Positions 20,480 through 29,707 are shown, counted from the stretch's first letter. The stretch is DNA of 64,000 bases from Alteromonas portus (GCF_005117025.1 NZ_SWCO01000001.1:62001-126000); one strand, 5' to 3'. Numbers and translations are program-made. Notes: generated by a model from the sequence alone, not told the origin.

Positions 20480-21139
20480 TAGTTTGTGCATCTGCAATAA
20501 AATACTGCCACGCATAATTACGCTGGTGCCGTTTAGGATAAGTAGCGGCCAGCTTTGGCTTAATGGCATTGTTAGGCCAAACAATAAAGTGCTAACGTCT
20601 TTTATCAATATATTGCGAAACAGCGCAAATGACAGCGACCCCACTTTTTGTCTGCGCTGCAGTACAAACCACTGGTGCAGTGAACCTTGAAATAAGATAA
20701 CGGTAACGACCAGCATTAAGGTATTTGCGCCAAGCTGTGCAAGCGTTGGGAAAGGGCGAAAAGCAATGGAAAGTGTGCCACCAATGAGAGCTAGCAGAGC
20801 AACAGCGGCAACGTAACCTGAAATTGTAGTGCGCCTGTGTTGCCATATTTTCCAAATGATAATGAGCGTAAGTATGAGCGCGCCAAATCGTGTCCACACC
20901 AAGTAATGGTTGAAAGGCTCTACCGAAATGCCAAATAGGAAAATTGAGAAAAAGGCAAAATAGCTAGAGCCAAACTGGTTAAGTGACAGACTGTGGTTAG
21001 CATCGTCACTTTCGCTAGAAACGGGCACTTGAAAGCGCGTCATGGCCTTAATTTGTGACCATAATCCTAACCATGTCAGTAAAAACAGCGCGGCACTGGC
21101 AAAGCCTAGTATGTGGTAAAGCACCCAATTTTGCTCCAC
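20450..21139 (-). CDS. Uncharacterised polytopic membrane protein
   Basis: 229 residues from a GTG at 21139. I count six or seven hydrophobic segments, for example ILGFASAALFLLTWLGLW, YFAFFSIFLFGISV, LVWTRFGALILTLIIIW, VAAVALLALIGGTLSIAF and LGANTLMLVVTVILF. The two halves have a PQ-loop/SWEET-like feel (LFGLTMPLSQSWPLLILNG), but I cannot place it in a family. It is monocistronic and convergent with parE. Confidence 0.6.
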   Translation of the reverse strand: MEQNWVLYHILGFASAALFLLTWLGLWSQIKAMTRFQVPVSSESDDANHSLSLNQFGSSYFAFFSIFLFGISVEPFNHYLVWTRFGALILTLIIIWKIWQHRRTTISGYVAAVALLALIGGTLSIAFRPFPTLAQLGANTLMLVVTVILFQGSLHQWFVLQRRQKVGSLSFALFRNILIKDVSTLLFGLTMPLSQSWPLLILNGTSVIMRGSILLQMHKLKRREISVSG

Positions 21140-21336
21140 GTTGAAAATGTTCTAGCTCGTGAATGCCCTAGTGTATCACAGGACTGGCACTGTTCTGGCA
21201 TGTTCTGACATATGGCATGTAAACAATCACTATTAACAAAGCACTGCAGCAGGGGCTAAAGGTGTTATCGTTTTTTCGGTATTGATGGCCCCACTATGTT
21301 TTCAAAACCGGTATTGAACTAGCAAGGAGGTTTATT

Positions 21337-22038
21337 TTGGCATTGCACTCAGTTTCTTCATCAACCCGCCAGTTAGCGGTAAGCGACAAAACCACAACGC
21401 TATTATTTGATCACGACGGTACCCTTATTGACTCAGAATCCGTACATTTTGACCTTTGGAAAGACATTTTGCTGAAGTACGATGTTGAACTAAGCGAAGA
21501 TTTTTATTGTGAAGTGATGGCGGGTATTCCAGTAAAGCAAAATGCTGTCGATCTCGTCGAACATTTTAATATTGATGTAGCGCCGCAGCAGCTAGCAGAG
21601 CAAAAACACAAAAGCATTAGCGACTACTTAGACAAGCAAGCTTTCCCCTTAATGCCGTTTGCTAAGGAAGCTATTAAACAATGTGCAAACAAAGGCTATA
21701 CCATTGGCATTGTGACTGGGGGAAGTAAAAAGTCGGTGGAAAAAACCTTATTTCAGTATGGTTTAAGTGCTTATATTTCTTGTGTGGTTGCCGTTGAAGA
21801 CGTTGAAAACAGTAAGCCAGCCCCCGACTGTTATGCCCTTGCAATGGACAAGCTAGGAAAAATGCCTGATGAATGTGTGGCAATTGAAGATACGCAAACT
21901 GGCATGACAGCGGCACTTGCTGCAAACCTAGCCTGCGTAGTGATACCCACGGAATTGTCAAAGTATCATGACCTGTCTGGTGCCACAGTGCGGTATACAA
22001 GTCTGAAAGACTGGGTGGACTGTGAAGTCACTTTTTAG
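21337..22038 (+). CDS. HAD-superfamily phosphatase, beta-phosphoglucomutase/phosphoglycolate phosphatase-like
   Basis: 233 residues from a TTG start at 21337, chosen because a perfect AGGAGG lies six bases upstream. Motif I is LLFDHDGTLIDSE, motif II VTGGSKKSVEK, motif III KPAPDCYALAMDKLG and motif IV AIEDTQTGMTAA. Motif I reads DHDGT where DxDGT is the rule, so it remains consistent. The helical cap between motifs I and II is of the subclass I type. The substrate is a small sugar or other phosphate; which one is not decidable here. Confidence 0.85.
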   Translation: MALHSVSSSTRQLAVSDKTTTLLFDHDGTLIDSESVHFDLWKDILLKYDVELSEDFYCEVMAGIPVKQNAVDLVEHFNIDVAPQQLAEQKHKSISDYLDKQAFPLMPFAKEAIKQCANKGYTIGIVTGGSKKSVEKTLFQYGLSAYISCVVAVEDVENSKPAPDCYALAMDKLGKMPDECVAIEDTQTGMTAALAANLACVVIPTELSKYHDLSGATVRYTSLKDWVDCEVTF

Positions 22039-22215
22039 CGTTTTCGGTGGTGATCAATTGGCGACTTGTCGTGCCACTTGCCGCTGGTGGCGCGAAAATA
22101 GATAACGTAGTATAACCAGCACCTTAGGGCATAGTGTTATTTGCCACATAACGAAGAACACTTAAGGCGCTAACCTATTTTTTATTAATTGTATGACAGG
22201 TAAAGCTGATTTCTC

Positions 22216-23511
22216 ATGATTTTGCGTAGCGTTAAATGGCTTTTAATTACTCTTGCCATCATAGTAGTTCTGCTCGTTGTAGGCGTAGCGGCGGTGACTA
22301 TTTTGGCTGTACAAAAACAGCCCCTAGTTGCATCTACAGCGCCCACACAACTAGATGGTGCTGACAGTGTTAATGAATTGCTCGGCCAACTGCAGCAAGC
22401 GTTTTCCCGCCGAGAAGAGGGCCACCAAGTTACGCTCACCGAAACCCAAGTCGAAAGCTTAGTGGGTGTGTTACAGCGCGCACTACCTGACTTTAAGGGC
22501 GTAGTGAATATCACCCCATTGGCAGGGACCATTAACATCACTTACGCTATTAACAGTACGGGGTATTATGTTAATGCATCAGCGCTAGTGCTGCCTGGCG
22601 ATAGCTTGCGTATAGAGCAAGTTCAAGTTGGCGACTTAACCATTCCAGGTCGTTTTTTACTTGGATTTTTAGAGCGTACGGTGAACTCTTATACGCAATC
22701 AGAGATTGCCACCATTGCGTTATCGCGGGTGGAACGCGTGACCATGGGGCGCGGGGAGCTTACTTTAGATGTCGGGCGTTTAGATGAGCTGCTAAGCGAG
22801 TTAAACGTGGTGGCCTCTAATATGTCGGTAAGCGAACAAACCGAACTTCAGCAATTATCTGCGTACTACTTACGTTATTTGTCTGGAAGGGAAATAGCCC
22901 TTTCGAACAAACCGGTATCCCTTATTGAGTACTTACGTGAAGGAATGGCACGAGCGCGAGAGCAAAGTCAAACGCCGCAAGATGCCGTGCTTCATAACAA
23001 TGCGGTAATTCTCGCGTTGGCGGTTTATGTTGGGCACCATAGAGTTGGTACTTTGGTGGGCGACATACAGCCAGATGCCGATAAGGCGTTAAAGCCTCGC
23101 AGAGGTGCGGTGCTGCACAAGCGCAACGATTTGGCTCGTCACTTTATTATTTCTGCTGCATTAGAGTTAATGGCTGAACAAGGTATGTCCTTGGCAATTG
23201 GCGAGTTTAAAGAACTTATGGACCGGGGCAATGGTGGTTCGGGCTATAGCTTTGTGGATTTGGCGGCAGACATGTCGGGCACTGAGTTTGCAAAAGTCGC
23301 CACAAATCCAAGCACCGCGATGGATGTACAAAACGCAATGGCGCGCATTCAAAGTGAACTTGAAATTATCCCACCTATAGAGGGGCTACCTGAAGGCTTA
23401 AGTAAGCAAGTATTTACCGAGCAGTATCAGCGGGTAGACAGTGAAGCCTATTTGAAAGAAGTGCAGGAAATTAAGCGTAGAATTGGTTTGTTGCCGCTTT
23501 ATCAAAAATAA
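22216..23511 (+). CDS. Membrane-anchored periplasmic protein of unknown function
   Basis: 431 residues. One N-terminal helix (VKWLLITLAIIVVLLVVGVA) anchors it, and the rest should be periplasmic. Residues about 70-180 look beta-rich (VVNITPLAGTINITYAINST, then SLRIEQVQVGDLTIPGRFLL). The second half is helical with His-rich patches (ILALAVYVGHHRVGTL, KRNDLARHFIISAALELM). I recognise no family or catalytic motif. It has its own terminator and no obvious partner. Confidence 0.6.
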   Translation: MILRSVKWLLITLAIIVVLLVVGVAAVTILAVQKQPLVASTAPTQLDGADSVNELLGQLQQAFSRREEGHQVTLTETQVESLVGVLQRALPDFKGVVNITPLAGTINITYAINSTGYYVNASALVLPGDSLRIEQVQVGDLTIPGRFLLGFLERTVNSYTQSEIATIALSRVERVTMGRGELTLDVGRLDELLSELNVVASNMSVSEQTELQQLSAYYLRYLSGREIALSNKPVSLIEYLREGMARAREQSQTPQDAVLHNNAVILALAVYVGHHRVGTLVGDIQPDADKALKPRRGAVLHKRNDLARHFIISAALELMAEQGMSLAIGEFKELMDRGNGGSGYSFVDLAADMSGTEFAKVATNPSTAMDVQNAMARIQSELEIIPPIEGLPEGLSKQVFTEQYQRVDSEAYLKEVQEIKRRIGLLPLYQK

Positions 23512-23558
23512 TCAGAAAGACGTGGAAGAGTGCGCTGTCAGAAAGCAGGAAATACAAT

Positions 23559-23590
23559 AAAGCCCGCGAAAAAGCGGGCTTTCCTTTTCA
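23559..23590 (+). terminator. Intrinsic terminator after the unknown membrane-anchored protein
   Basis: AAAGCCCGC (23559-23567), loop of 6 and GCGGGCTTT (23574-23582), then CCTTTTC. It may also serve the convergent gene ending at 23609. Confidence 0.8.
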
Positions 23591-23608
23591 TATCTATATT
23601 CGTGCGTA

Positions 23609-23941
23609 CTAGCTTTTAGACAACGACTGCTGAAATTGCCCAATGGTCACCAGCGCCAACTCTATTTTTTTAACTAATGGCGCTAGGGCTTGTTTGGCCG
23701 CATCTTCATCCAGTTCCTTTAGCGATTGCCAGTCGTTCGCAATTTCTTGTACGTACGGGCCAAAACGCTTGGCTGATGTGTTAAAGCCGCTGTCATCTGC
23801 GAATACGGCTGCAAACTTACCTTTTTGATCGCGCTGTAAACTATCTAGTATTTGGTCGGCATCAACGGCTTTGCGGTGCAGCGTTTGAAGTGTTTCTTGA
23901 AGTTGTTGATGGACAGCTTGCATCTCTTGGCTCTGTTGCAT
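23609..23941 (-). CDS. Small helical cytoplasmic protein, unknown
   Basis: 110 residues from the ATG at 23941. AAAGG lies 7 bases upstream of this ATG but only one base from an ATG two codons earlier, which decides the start. The protein is all charged helix (MQAVHQQLQETLQTLHRKAV, LAPLVKKIELALVTIGQFQQ). It has a faint resemblance to PriC-type primosomal proteins, but it is much shorter and I would not assign it. Confidence 0.6.
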   Translation of the reverse strand: MQQSQEMQAVHQQLQETLQTLHRKAVDADQILDSLQRDQKGKFAAVFADDSGFNTSAKRFGPYVQEIANDWQSLKELDEDAAKQALAPLVKKIELALVTIGQFQQSLSKS

Positions 23942-24165
23942 GGTCATGCCTTTTGTTTCTAATGTAATCCGGTGTACGTGCTAGCCGCACACTCAATGTT
24001 CATATACTGCGCAGCTATTGTTTACGCTGCGGCAAATGTATAACGGCAAATAATGGTTAAAGTTTCGCCTTTCAAGGCCGATAACCTGTAGTCAGTTGTA
24101 AATTACATGGTCTGCGGGTAATTAAACCGCTCGCTGTTTATGTAAAGGACAACACGCCGTAAGGG

Positions 24166-24188
24166 TGGGCAATTCTGCCCATTTTTTT
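24166..24188 (+). promoter_or_regulatory. Terminator-like hairpin in the leader of the YjfB-like gene
   Basis: TGGGCA (24166-24171), loop ATTC, TGCCCA (24176-24181), then seven T. It has the form of an intrinsic terminator, yet no plus-strand gene ends upstream: the neighbour is divergent and starts at 23941. The hairpin sits 30 bases before the next start codon, so it would act within that gene's leader (attenuation, or 5'-end stabilisation). Confidence 0.5.
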
Positions 24189-24218
24189 ACTTTGCTACAA
24201 GCAACAAAGGAAAATGGT

Positions 24219-24410
24219 ATGGATCTACAAGGTACTAGTGCCTCTGGAGCGTCCGGTGCGTCACTTGAGTTGGCCTCTCTTAAGTTGGCAAAAAGCCAGC
24301 AAGAGCAAGAGGGAAAAGCGTCGCTTCAGCTGCTGGAATCAGCCGCTGACGTACCAAAAGCGTCATCTTCAAACCCCGCGTTAGGCGCCAACATCGATAC
24401 CTACGCGTAA
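24219..24410 (+). CDS. YjfB-like putative motility protein
   Basis: 63 residues from ATG 24219 with AAAGGA upstream. It is short, rich in Ala, Ser, Leu and Gln, and ends in NPALGANIDTYA, the NP-x-LG-x-x-IDxxA ending typical of the YjfB family (putative motility protein). A GTG frame extension to 24165 would run through the leader hairpin and is rejected. No flagellar gene is nearby. It converges with epmB, with only one base between the stops. Confidence 0.7.
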   Translation: MDLQGTSASGASGASLELASLKLAKSQQEQEGKASLQLLESAADVPKASSSNPALGANIDTYA

Positions 24411-24411
24411 G

Positions 24412-25437
24412 TTACGGATGCAAATGTAAGTCGATAGGCGTTTTGCCGGGTTGACCGCCAATTTCTCTCACCAGTTTTGGCACCAAGAAGCCCGGCAGGC
24501 GCTTTATCGCTTCTTTCATGATTCGACGACCTTCATCATCACTCACATAAAAATGACTCGCACCCTGCACTTTATCTAACACGTGCAAGTAATAGGGCAG
24601 TACACCAGCCTCAAACAGTGTTTCACTTAGGTCGCTTATGGCATCGCCGGAATCGTTTACGCCTTTTAGCAATACCGACTGATTGAGCAGGGTCACACCT
24701 CTCTCTCGTAACGTGTTTAATCGGGATTTTAGCGTTTCTGATATTTCGTTCGCGTGGTTTGCATGCAGCACCAATACTTTTTGAAGCGGCAATGCGGTAA
24801 ACCATTCAACAAAATCATGGCTAATTCGTTCTGGCAGTACCACGGGGAGGCGGCTATGAATACGCAGGCGCTTTATATGGGGAATGGCGGCAATTTCGTT
24901 GGCTAACCACGACAAATGATCGTCTTTCGCCATCAGTGGGTCGCCACCTGAAAAAATCACCTCATTAATTTTGTTATTACTGCGAAGGTATTCAAGCACA
25001 TCAAACCATTGGTGCTTACTTACCGCATTGTCGGCGTAAGGAAAATGGCGGCGAAAACAGTAACGGCAGTTTACCGCACAACCAGTACGAACCATTAATA
25101 ACACGCGAGAATCGTATTTATGCAATATGCCTTTGCCTGCCGTATTGTGTTCGTCTAACGGATCTTCGCTATAACTTGGTGATGTTAGAAACTCGTCGCT
25201 AAGCGGCATGACCTGCAAAAACAGCGGGTCGTTAGGGTTTCCCTTTTCCATCAGATCCACAAAATGTCGTGGAACACGCATAGGAAAAAGACGACGTGCT
25301 TTAATGTGTTGTGCGTATTTTTCTTGGTCTAAACCTAAGTGTTGCAAGAGCTTTGCAGGATCGGTAAAGCTACTTGCTAATTCTTTTTGCCAGTTATGCT
25401 CTACAGAAATCGGTTTTTTAGGTATTATTTGTTCCAC
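24412..25437 (-). CDS. epmB: EF-P beta-lysylation protein EpmB (lysine 2,3-aminomutase-like radical SAM enzyme)
   Basis: 341 residues, matching E. coli EpmB. The radical-SAM cluster motif [15 protein letters not shown] is intact (CxxxCxxC), followed by [13 protein letters not shown] and [16 protein letters not shown]. The enzyme converts (S)-alpha-lysine to (R)-beta-lysine, which EpmA attaches to EF-P. It is divergent from efp with only 36 bases between start codons, so promoters must overlap. The start is a GTG. Confidence 0.95.
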   Translation of the reverse strand: MEQIIPKKPISVEHNWQKELASSFTDPAKLLQHLGLDQEKYAQHIKARRLFPMRVPRHFVDLMEKGNPNDPLFLQVMPLSDEFLTSPSYSEDPLDEHNTAGKGILHKYDSRVLLMVRTGCAVNCRYCFRRHFPYADNAVSKHQWFDVLEYLRSNNKINEVIFSGGDPLMAKDDHLSWLANEIAAIPHIKRLRIHSRLPVVLPERISHDFVEWFTALPLQKVLVLHANHANEISETLKSRLNTLRERGVTLLNQSVLLKGVNDSGDAISDLSETLFEAGVLPYYLHVLDKVQGASHFYVSDDEGRRIMKEAIKRLPGFLVPKLVREIGGQPGKTPIDLHLHP

Positions 25438-25473
25438 GAAACTTTTTGTACCTTATGTTTAGACAGAGGAATT

Positions 25474-26043
25474 ATGGCTAATTACAGCACTAACGAGTTC
25501 AAAGGCGGCCTGAAAATCATGCTGGACGGCGAACCTTGCAACATCCTAGAAAACGAATACGTAAAGCCGGGTAAGGGCCAAGCGTTTAACCGCGTAAAAA
25601 TCCGCAAGCTTATTTCAGGTAAAGTTTTAGAGAAAACTTTCCGCTCAGGTGAATCAGTAGAAGGCGCAGACGTAATGGATACGGAACTTGCCTACTTGTA
25701 CACCGACGGCGAATTCTACCACTTTATGAACAACGATACATTCGAACAAATCGCTGCAGACGAAAAAGCGGTGGGTGAGAATAAAAAGTGGTTGGTAGAA
25801 AACGACGTTTGCACCATTACACTGTGGAATGGTTCACCTATCACAGTAACGCCACCAAACTTCGTTGAGCTTGAAATCACTGAAACTGATCCTGGCCTTA
25901 AAGGTGATACAGCAGGTACTGGCGGTAAGCCAGCAACGCTTAGCACGGGTGCAGTTGTTCGCGTTCCTCTATTCGTTCAAACAGGCGAAGTTATCCGTGT
26001 AGATACGCGCTCTGGCGAATACGTGTCTCGCGCACAAAAATAG
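25474..26043 (+). CDS. efp: Translation elongation factor P
   Basis: 189 residues from ATG 25474 ([20 protein letters not shown]) with AGAGGA upstream; an upstream extension to 25387 runs back into epmB and is rejected. The modifiable Lys34 lies in [14 protein letters not shown]. The C-terminal signature [15 protein letters not shown] is present. EF-P rescues ribosomes stalled at polyproline. Both modification enzymes flank it. Confidence 0.97.
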   Translation: MANYSTNEFKGGLKIMLDGEPCNILENEYVKPGKGQAFNRVKIRKLISGKVLEKTFRSGESVEGADVMDTELAYLYTDGEFYHFMNNDTFEQIAADEKAVGENKKWLVENDVCTITLWNGSPITVTPPNFVELEITETDPGLKGDTAGTGGKPATLSTGAVVRVPLFVQTGEVIRVDTRSGEYVSRAQK

Positions 26044-26069
26044 TATCTGAGACATTCTGTTTACGTGTA

Positions 26070-26098
26070 AAGCCGGTGCCTTAGTGTACCGGTTTTTT
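26070..26098 (+). terminator. Intrinsic terminator between efp and epmA
   Basis: CCGGT (26073-26077) and ACCGG (26088-26092), extended by a G-T and A-T pairs into the six-T run 26093-26098. It lies between efp and epmA, so epmA expression requires read-through or its own promoter. Confidence 0.7.
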
Positions 26099-26128
26099 GT
26101 TTTAGCTATTCTTCTTAGGTTTGAATAC

Positions 26129-27097
26129 ATGCAATCTTGGCAGCCTACTACCACTCATGAAGCCCGTGTTGCGCGAGCAGAATTACTCAGAACAATCCGT
26201 GAGTTTTTTTACGCAAGAAACGTGTTAGAGGTCGATACGCCTTTACTTTCAAACGGTACGGTTACCGATGAGCATTTAGATGCGTTTGATACACAATTCA
26301 ATTTTGCCTCATCCGGTAAGCCAACTACGCTGTATCTTCAAACTTCCCCTGAATATGCCATGAAGCGGTTACTGTGCGCTGACAGCGGTAGTATTTATCA
26401 AGTGTGCAAAGCGTTTCGCCATGAAGGTGAAGGGCGCTGGCACAACCCTGAGTTCACCATGTTAGAGTGGTATCGCTTAGGTTTTGATCACTTTGCGCTA
26501 ATGGACGAGGTTGACGCCTTGCTGCAAGAAACTCTTAACACCGCTTCGGCCGAGAAGATGACGTATCAGCAAGCCTTTCAAACCTTTTTAAAAATTGACC
26601 CATTAAGTGCTGATAACGACGTTTTGTTAAAGGCAATGGAAGAGCAGAACATAGATATTCACGCGCCGCAAAGCTTAAGCTATGACAGCAAGTTACAACT
26701 GTTATTCAGCTATGTAATCGAACCTAAAATCGGTAACGAAAAACCGTGCTTCATCTACGATTTCCCTGCTTCTCAGGCGGCGCTTGCCAAACTGAGCCCA
26801 GTTGATGAACGGGTTGCTGAGCGCTTTGAGGTGTATTACAAAGGCGCTGAACTTGCTAACGGTTTCCATGAGTTAAGTGCGGCAAAAGAGCAGCGTGAGC
26901 GCTTTGAAACTGATAACGAGAAACGCAAAGAAACGGGTTTACCTGCAAAGCCCATTGATGAAAACTTTCTAAGCGCGCTTGATGCCGGATTGCCATCGTG
27001 TTCAGGTGTGGCGCTGGGCATCGACCGATTGCTTATGCTAAAAAGCAATGCGTCGCACATACAAGAGGTGATCAACTTCACGGTAAGCAGAGCTTAA
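26129..27097 (+). CDS. epmA: EF-P--(R)-beta-lysine ligase EpmA (LysRS paralogue)
   Basis: 322 residues from ATG 26129, near the 325 of E. coli EpmA; an upstream start at 26084 would fall in the efp terminator. Class II synthetase motifs are present: EVDTPLLSNGTVTDEHLD, motif 2 FRHEGEGRWHNPEFTMLEWY, and motif 3 GLPSCSGVALGIDRLLML. The anticodon-binding domain of true LysRS is absent. It attaches beta-lysine to Lys34 of EF-P. I see no epmC (hydroxylase) in the window. Confidence 0.95.
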   Translation: MQSWQPTTTHEARVARAELLRTIREFFYARNVLEVDTPLLSNGTVTDEHLDAFDTQFNFASSGKPTTLYLQTSPEYAMKRLLCADSGSIYQVCKAFRHEGEGRWHNPEFTMLEWYRLGFDHFALMDEVDALLQETLNTASAEKMTYQQAFQTFLKIDPLSADNDVLLKAMEEQNIDIHAPQSLSYDSKLQLLFSYVIEPKIGNEKPCFIYDFPASQAALAKLSPVDERVAERFEVYYKGAELANGFHELSAAKEQRERFETDNEKRKETGLPAKPIDENFLSALDAGLPSCSGVALGIDRLLMLKSNASHIQEVINFTVSRA

Positions 27098-27190
27098 AGC
27101 CTTTTTATTACTTATGGGTTAGAAAAGCGCTGACTTTGCACTTAAATAGTCACAAAACATTAAATAACGTTAGATAACTGGTAAGTTACG

Positions 27191-27219
27191 TTGACCTGCG
27201 GTTGACATGAGCAGGTCAA
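27191..27219. repeat. Perfect inverted repeat upstream of the Zur-like boxes
   Basis: TTGACCTGC (27191-27199), 11-base spacer, GCAGGTCAA (27211-27219). Nine-bp perfect arms, about 60 bases before the TonB receptor start and directly upstream of the Zur-like boxes. It could be an operator for a second regulator. The regulator is unknown. Confidence 0.5.
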
Positions 27220-27228
27220 TGCTGAAAA

Positions 27229-27261
27229 ATGTTATAACATCACCAAATAATGTTATAACAT
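27229..27261. promoter_or_regulatory. zur box: Two Zur-like operators in tandem
   Basis: The palindrome ATGTTATAACAT occurs twice, at 27229-27240 and 27250-27261, exactly 21 bp apart (two helical turns), ending 17 bases before the start codon. It matches the core of the gammaproteobacterial Zur box (AATGTTATAACATT). Two phased sites suggest cooperative repression by zinc-loaded Zur, consistent with the receptor that follows. Confidence 0.82.
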
Positions 27262-27277
27262 CCTCAGAGGAATACCC

Positions 27278-29707
27278 ATGAAAATGCGTTCACTGCTAAG
27301 TTTGTCCATAGCAGGGCTGTTAAGTGCGCCTGTGTATGCCACAACGGTAACAGGAAAAGTCACTGACACGGCAGGCCAGCCTGTTGCAGGGGCTGAAGTA
27401 AAAATTGAAGGCAGCCGCCGCGTAGCTTACACCGATGTAAACGGTGTTTACCGCTTTGACGATGTAAAGCAGCCACATATTCATTTACATGTATATTCTT
27501 CTAACTATATTCATGGTGATAACGACCTAGGCGACGTAAATGCCGACCAAAATGTCGACTTTGTTTTACAGCCGGCATCTGTTGAAAACATCGTAGTTAC
27601 CGCCAATGCACTTCAATCATCTGTACTTGAATCTGTTACGCCAGTAACAGTAATTAGTGCTGATAAACTACGTAAAATTGAAGCGCCAACCTTAGGTGAA
27701 ACCCTTAAAAATGCACCTGGTGTGCACAGCACCTACTTTGGCCCAGTTTCAAGCAGCCCGGTTATTCGCGGTAACGATGGCCCGCGTGTAAAGATTGTTC
27801 AAAACGGTTTAGATGTTTCTGACGTTTCTCGCGTTGGCCCAGACCATAACGTAGCGTCTACCCTTTCAAGCGCAACACAGGTTGAAGTACTTCGCGGTCC
27901 AGCGACGCTTCAATACGGCAGTGGCGCTATCGGTGGTGTGGTGAACGTGGTTGACAAGCGTATTCCTCAGTACCAGATAGACGGCGTGGAAGGCGAAGCA
28001 GAAACCAGCTACAGTACAGTGAATAATGGTTCGTACACCCGCGCAGACGTGACTGGCGGTAGTGGAAATATTGTGTGGCACGTAGACGGTTTTTATCGCG
28101 ACACCGACAATGCGGATATTCCAGGCTATGCATCTGTCGAACCTGATGATGATGAGCCTTATGGTGAACTAGAGAGCAGTGCGATGGAGACTCGCAACGT
28201 TGTTGCAGGTCTTTCTTACGTGGCAGAAGAAGGCTACTTCGGTTTTGCGGTTGAGCAATTAGACAACGAATATGGCGTACCGGGCCACAGTCATGAGCAC
28301 GAAGAAGAGCACGACGAAGATGAAACCGAAGAAGAGCATGAAGAACACGCAGAAGAAGGCGTGCTACTTGATGTAGACATGACCCGCTACCAAGCAGCCG
28401 GTGAATGGCATTCTCCTATCAAAGGGTTAACTAATGTTAAATTTGCAGCAGCCTACACTGATTACGAGCATGCTGAAATTGAAGACGGCGAGCCTGGTAC
28501 TGTATTCACAAACGAATCAAGCGACATTCGCTTGTCGGCTTATCACGAAGAAGTAAACGGATGGCACGGCGTATTCGGCTTACAGTTTAACCATAGCGAT
28601 TATAATGCTGTTGGCGAAGAAGCTTTCACGCCAGCCAATACCACCTCAAGCTATGCACTTTACATTGTTGAGCAAAAGAATGTGGGTGATGTAACGTTTG
28701 AGCTTGGCGGCCGCCTAGAGCGCACAACCCTAGACGCAGACGCGAGCGAAGTAGAGCTTGAAGTTTTACATGAAGAAGATGAGGAACACGAAGAGGAAGA
28801 GCATGAGGGCGAAGAACATGAAGAGCACGCAGTTGCCTTTAACTTCCCTGACTACGACTTTACCAGCTTATCTCTTTCAGCAGGTGCTAACTGGGAATAT
28901 CAGGAAGGCCACTCGGTTGCGGTTACGTTGTCACGCAGTGAGCGTGCCCCTAGTCAGCAAGAACTTTTCTCTGCTGGCCAGCATTTAGCAACTCAAAGTT
29001 ACGAAGTAGGTTTAGTATTTGATATGGATGAAGAAGGCCATATTGAAGAAAATTTAAGAAGCGTTAACGAGGAAGTTAGCACCAACTTGGATATTACTTT
29101 CCGTAAATTTACCGGAAGTTGGGGCTACAGCGCATCTTTCTTCTACAATCAGGCTGATGACTATATTTTCCAGTCTAGCACGGGGTTGTTTGCTCTAAGC
29201 GAGGACGAACATGAGGAAGATCATGACGAACTTGAAGAAGAGCACAGTGATGAAGAGGGGACGCCGATTTATTACTTCCAGCAGGCTGATGCAGACATCT
29301 GGGGCTTTGAAGCAGAAACTTACGTAGACTTAACAGACACGCTACGCCTAACGGTTTTTGGTGACTATATTCGTGCAGAAATTGAAGATGATAATTTACC
29401 GCGCACGCCACCAATGCGCTTTGGAAGTGAATTAAGCTATGTGAATGATGGTTTAAGTGCTGACGTGGGCTTTACTTGGTACGACGATCAAGACGACGTT
29501 GCGTCGTTTGAAACCTCAACCGATGGCTACACGTTAGTTAATGCTAGCGTTCAATATGAGTTTGGTTCTCAGGGTATCGACTGGGTATTGTTTGCCCGTG
29601 GTGAAAACCTTACTGATGAAGAAGCACGTGTTCATACGTCTTTCTTAAAAGACCAAGCACCGCTACCAGGTAGAAACTTTACTATGGGTGTGAGAGCGTT
29701 GTTTTAA
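27278..29707 (+). CDS. TonB-dependent outer membrane receptor, ZnuD-like zinc uptake
   Basis: 809 residues with signal peptide (MKMRSLLSLSIAGLLSAPVYA), then a carboxypeptidase-like domain (VTGKVTDTAGQPVAGAEVKI), a plug (VIRGNDGPRVKIVQNGLDVS, VEVLRGPATLQYGSGAIGGV) and a 22-strand-type barrel ending in MGVRALF. Three His/Glu/Asp-rich stretches lie at residues about 340-365, 503-523 and 648-664, in predicted extracellular loops, as expected for divalent metal capture in ZnuD. Together with the Zur-like boxes this supports zinc import across the outer membrane. The inner-membrane transporter (ZnuABC) is not in the window. Confidence 0.88.
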   Translation: MKMRSLLSLSIAGLLSAPVYATTVTGKVTDTAGQPVAGAEVKIEGSRRVAYTDVNGVYRFDDVKQPHIHLHVYSSNYIHGDNDLGDVNADQNVDFVLQPASVENIVVTANALQSSVLESVTPVTVISADKLRKIEAPTLGETLKNAPGVHSTYFGPVSSSPVIRGNDGPRVKIVQNGLDVSDVSRVGPDHNVASTLSSATQVEVLRGPATLQYGSGAIGGVVNVVDKRIPQYQIDGVEGEAETSYSTVNNGSYTRADVTGGSGNIVWHVDGFYRDTDNADIPGYASVEPDDDEPYGELESSAMETRNVVAGLSYVAEEGYFGFAVEQLDNEYGVPGHSHEHEEEHDEDETEEEHEEHAEEGVLLDVDMTRYQAAGEWHSPIKGLTNVKFAAAYTDYEHAEIEDGEPGTVFTNESSDIRLSAYHEEVNGWHGVFGLQFNHSDYNAVGEEAFTPANTTSSYALYIVEQKNVGDVTFELGGRLERTTLDADASEVELEVLHEEDEEHEEEEHEGEEHEEHAVAFNFPDYDFTSLSLSAGANWEYQEGHSVAVTLSRSERAPSQQELFSAGQHLATQSYEVGLVFDMDEEGHIEENLRSVNEEVSTNLDITFRKFTGSWGYSASFFYNQADDYIFQSSTGLFALSEDEHEEDHDELEEEHSDEEGTPIYYFQQADADIWGFEAETYVDLTDTLRLTVFGDYIRAEIEDDNLPRTPPMRFGSELSYVNDGLSADVGFTWYDDQDDVASFETSTDGYTLVNASVQYEFGSQGIDWVLFARGENLTDEEARVHTSFLKDQAPLPGRNFTMGVRALF

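Noticed and set aside
28758-28988. A plus-strand frame inside the zinc receptor gene
   Set aside because: It arises from the GAAGA-rich His/Glu run read in another frame; the receptor frame is continuous through it.
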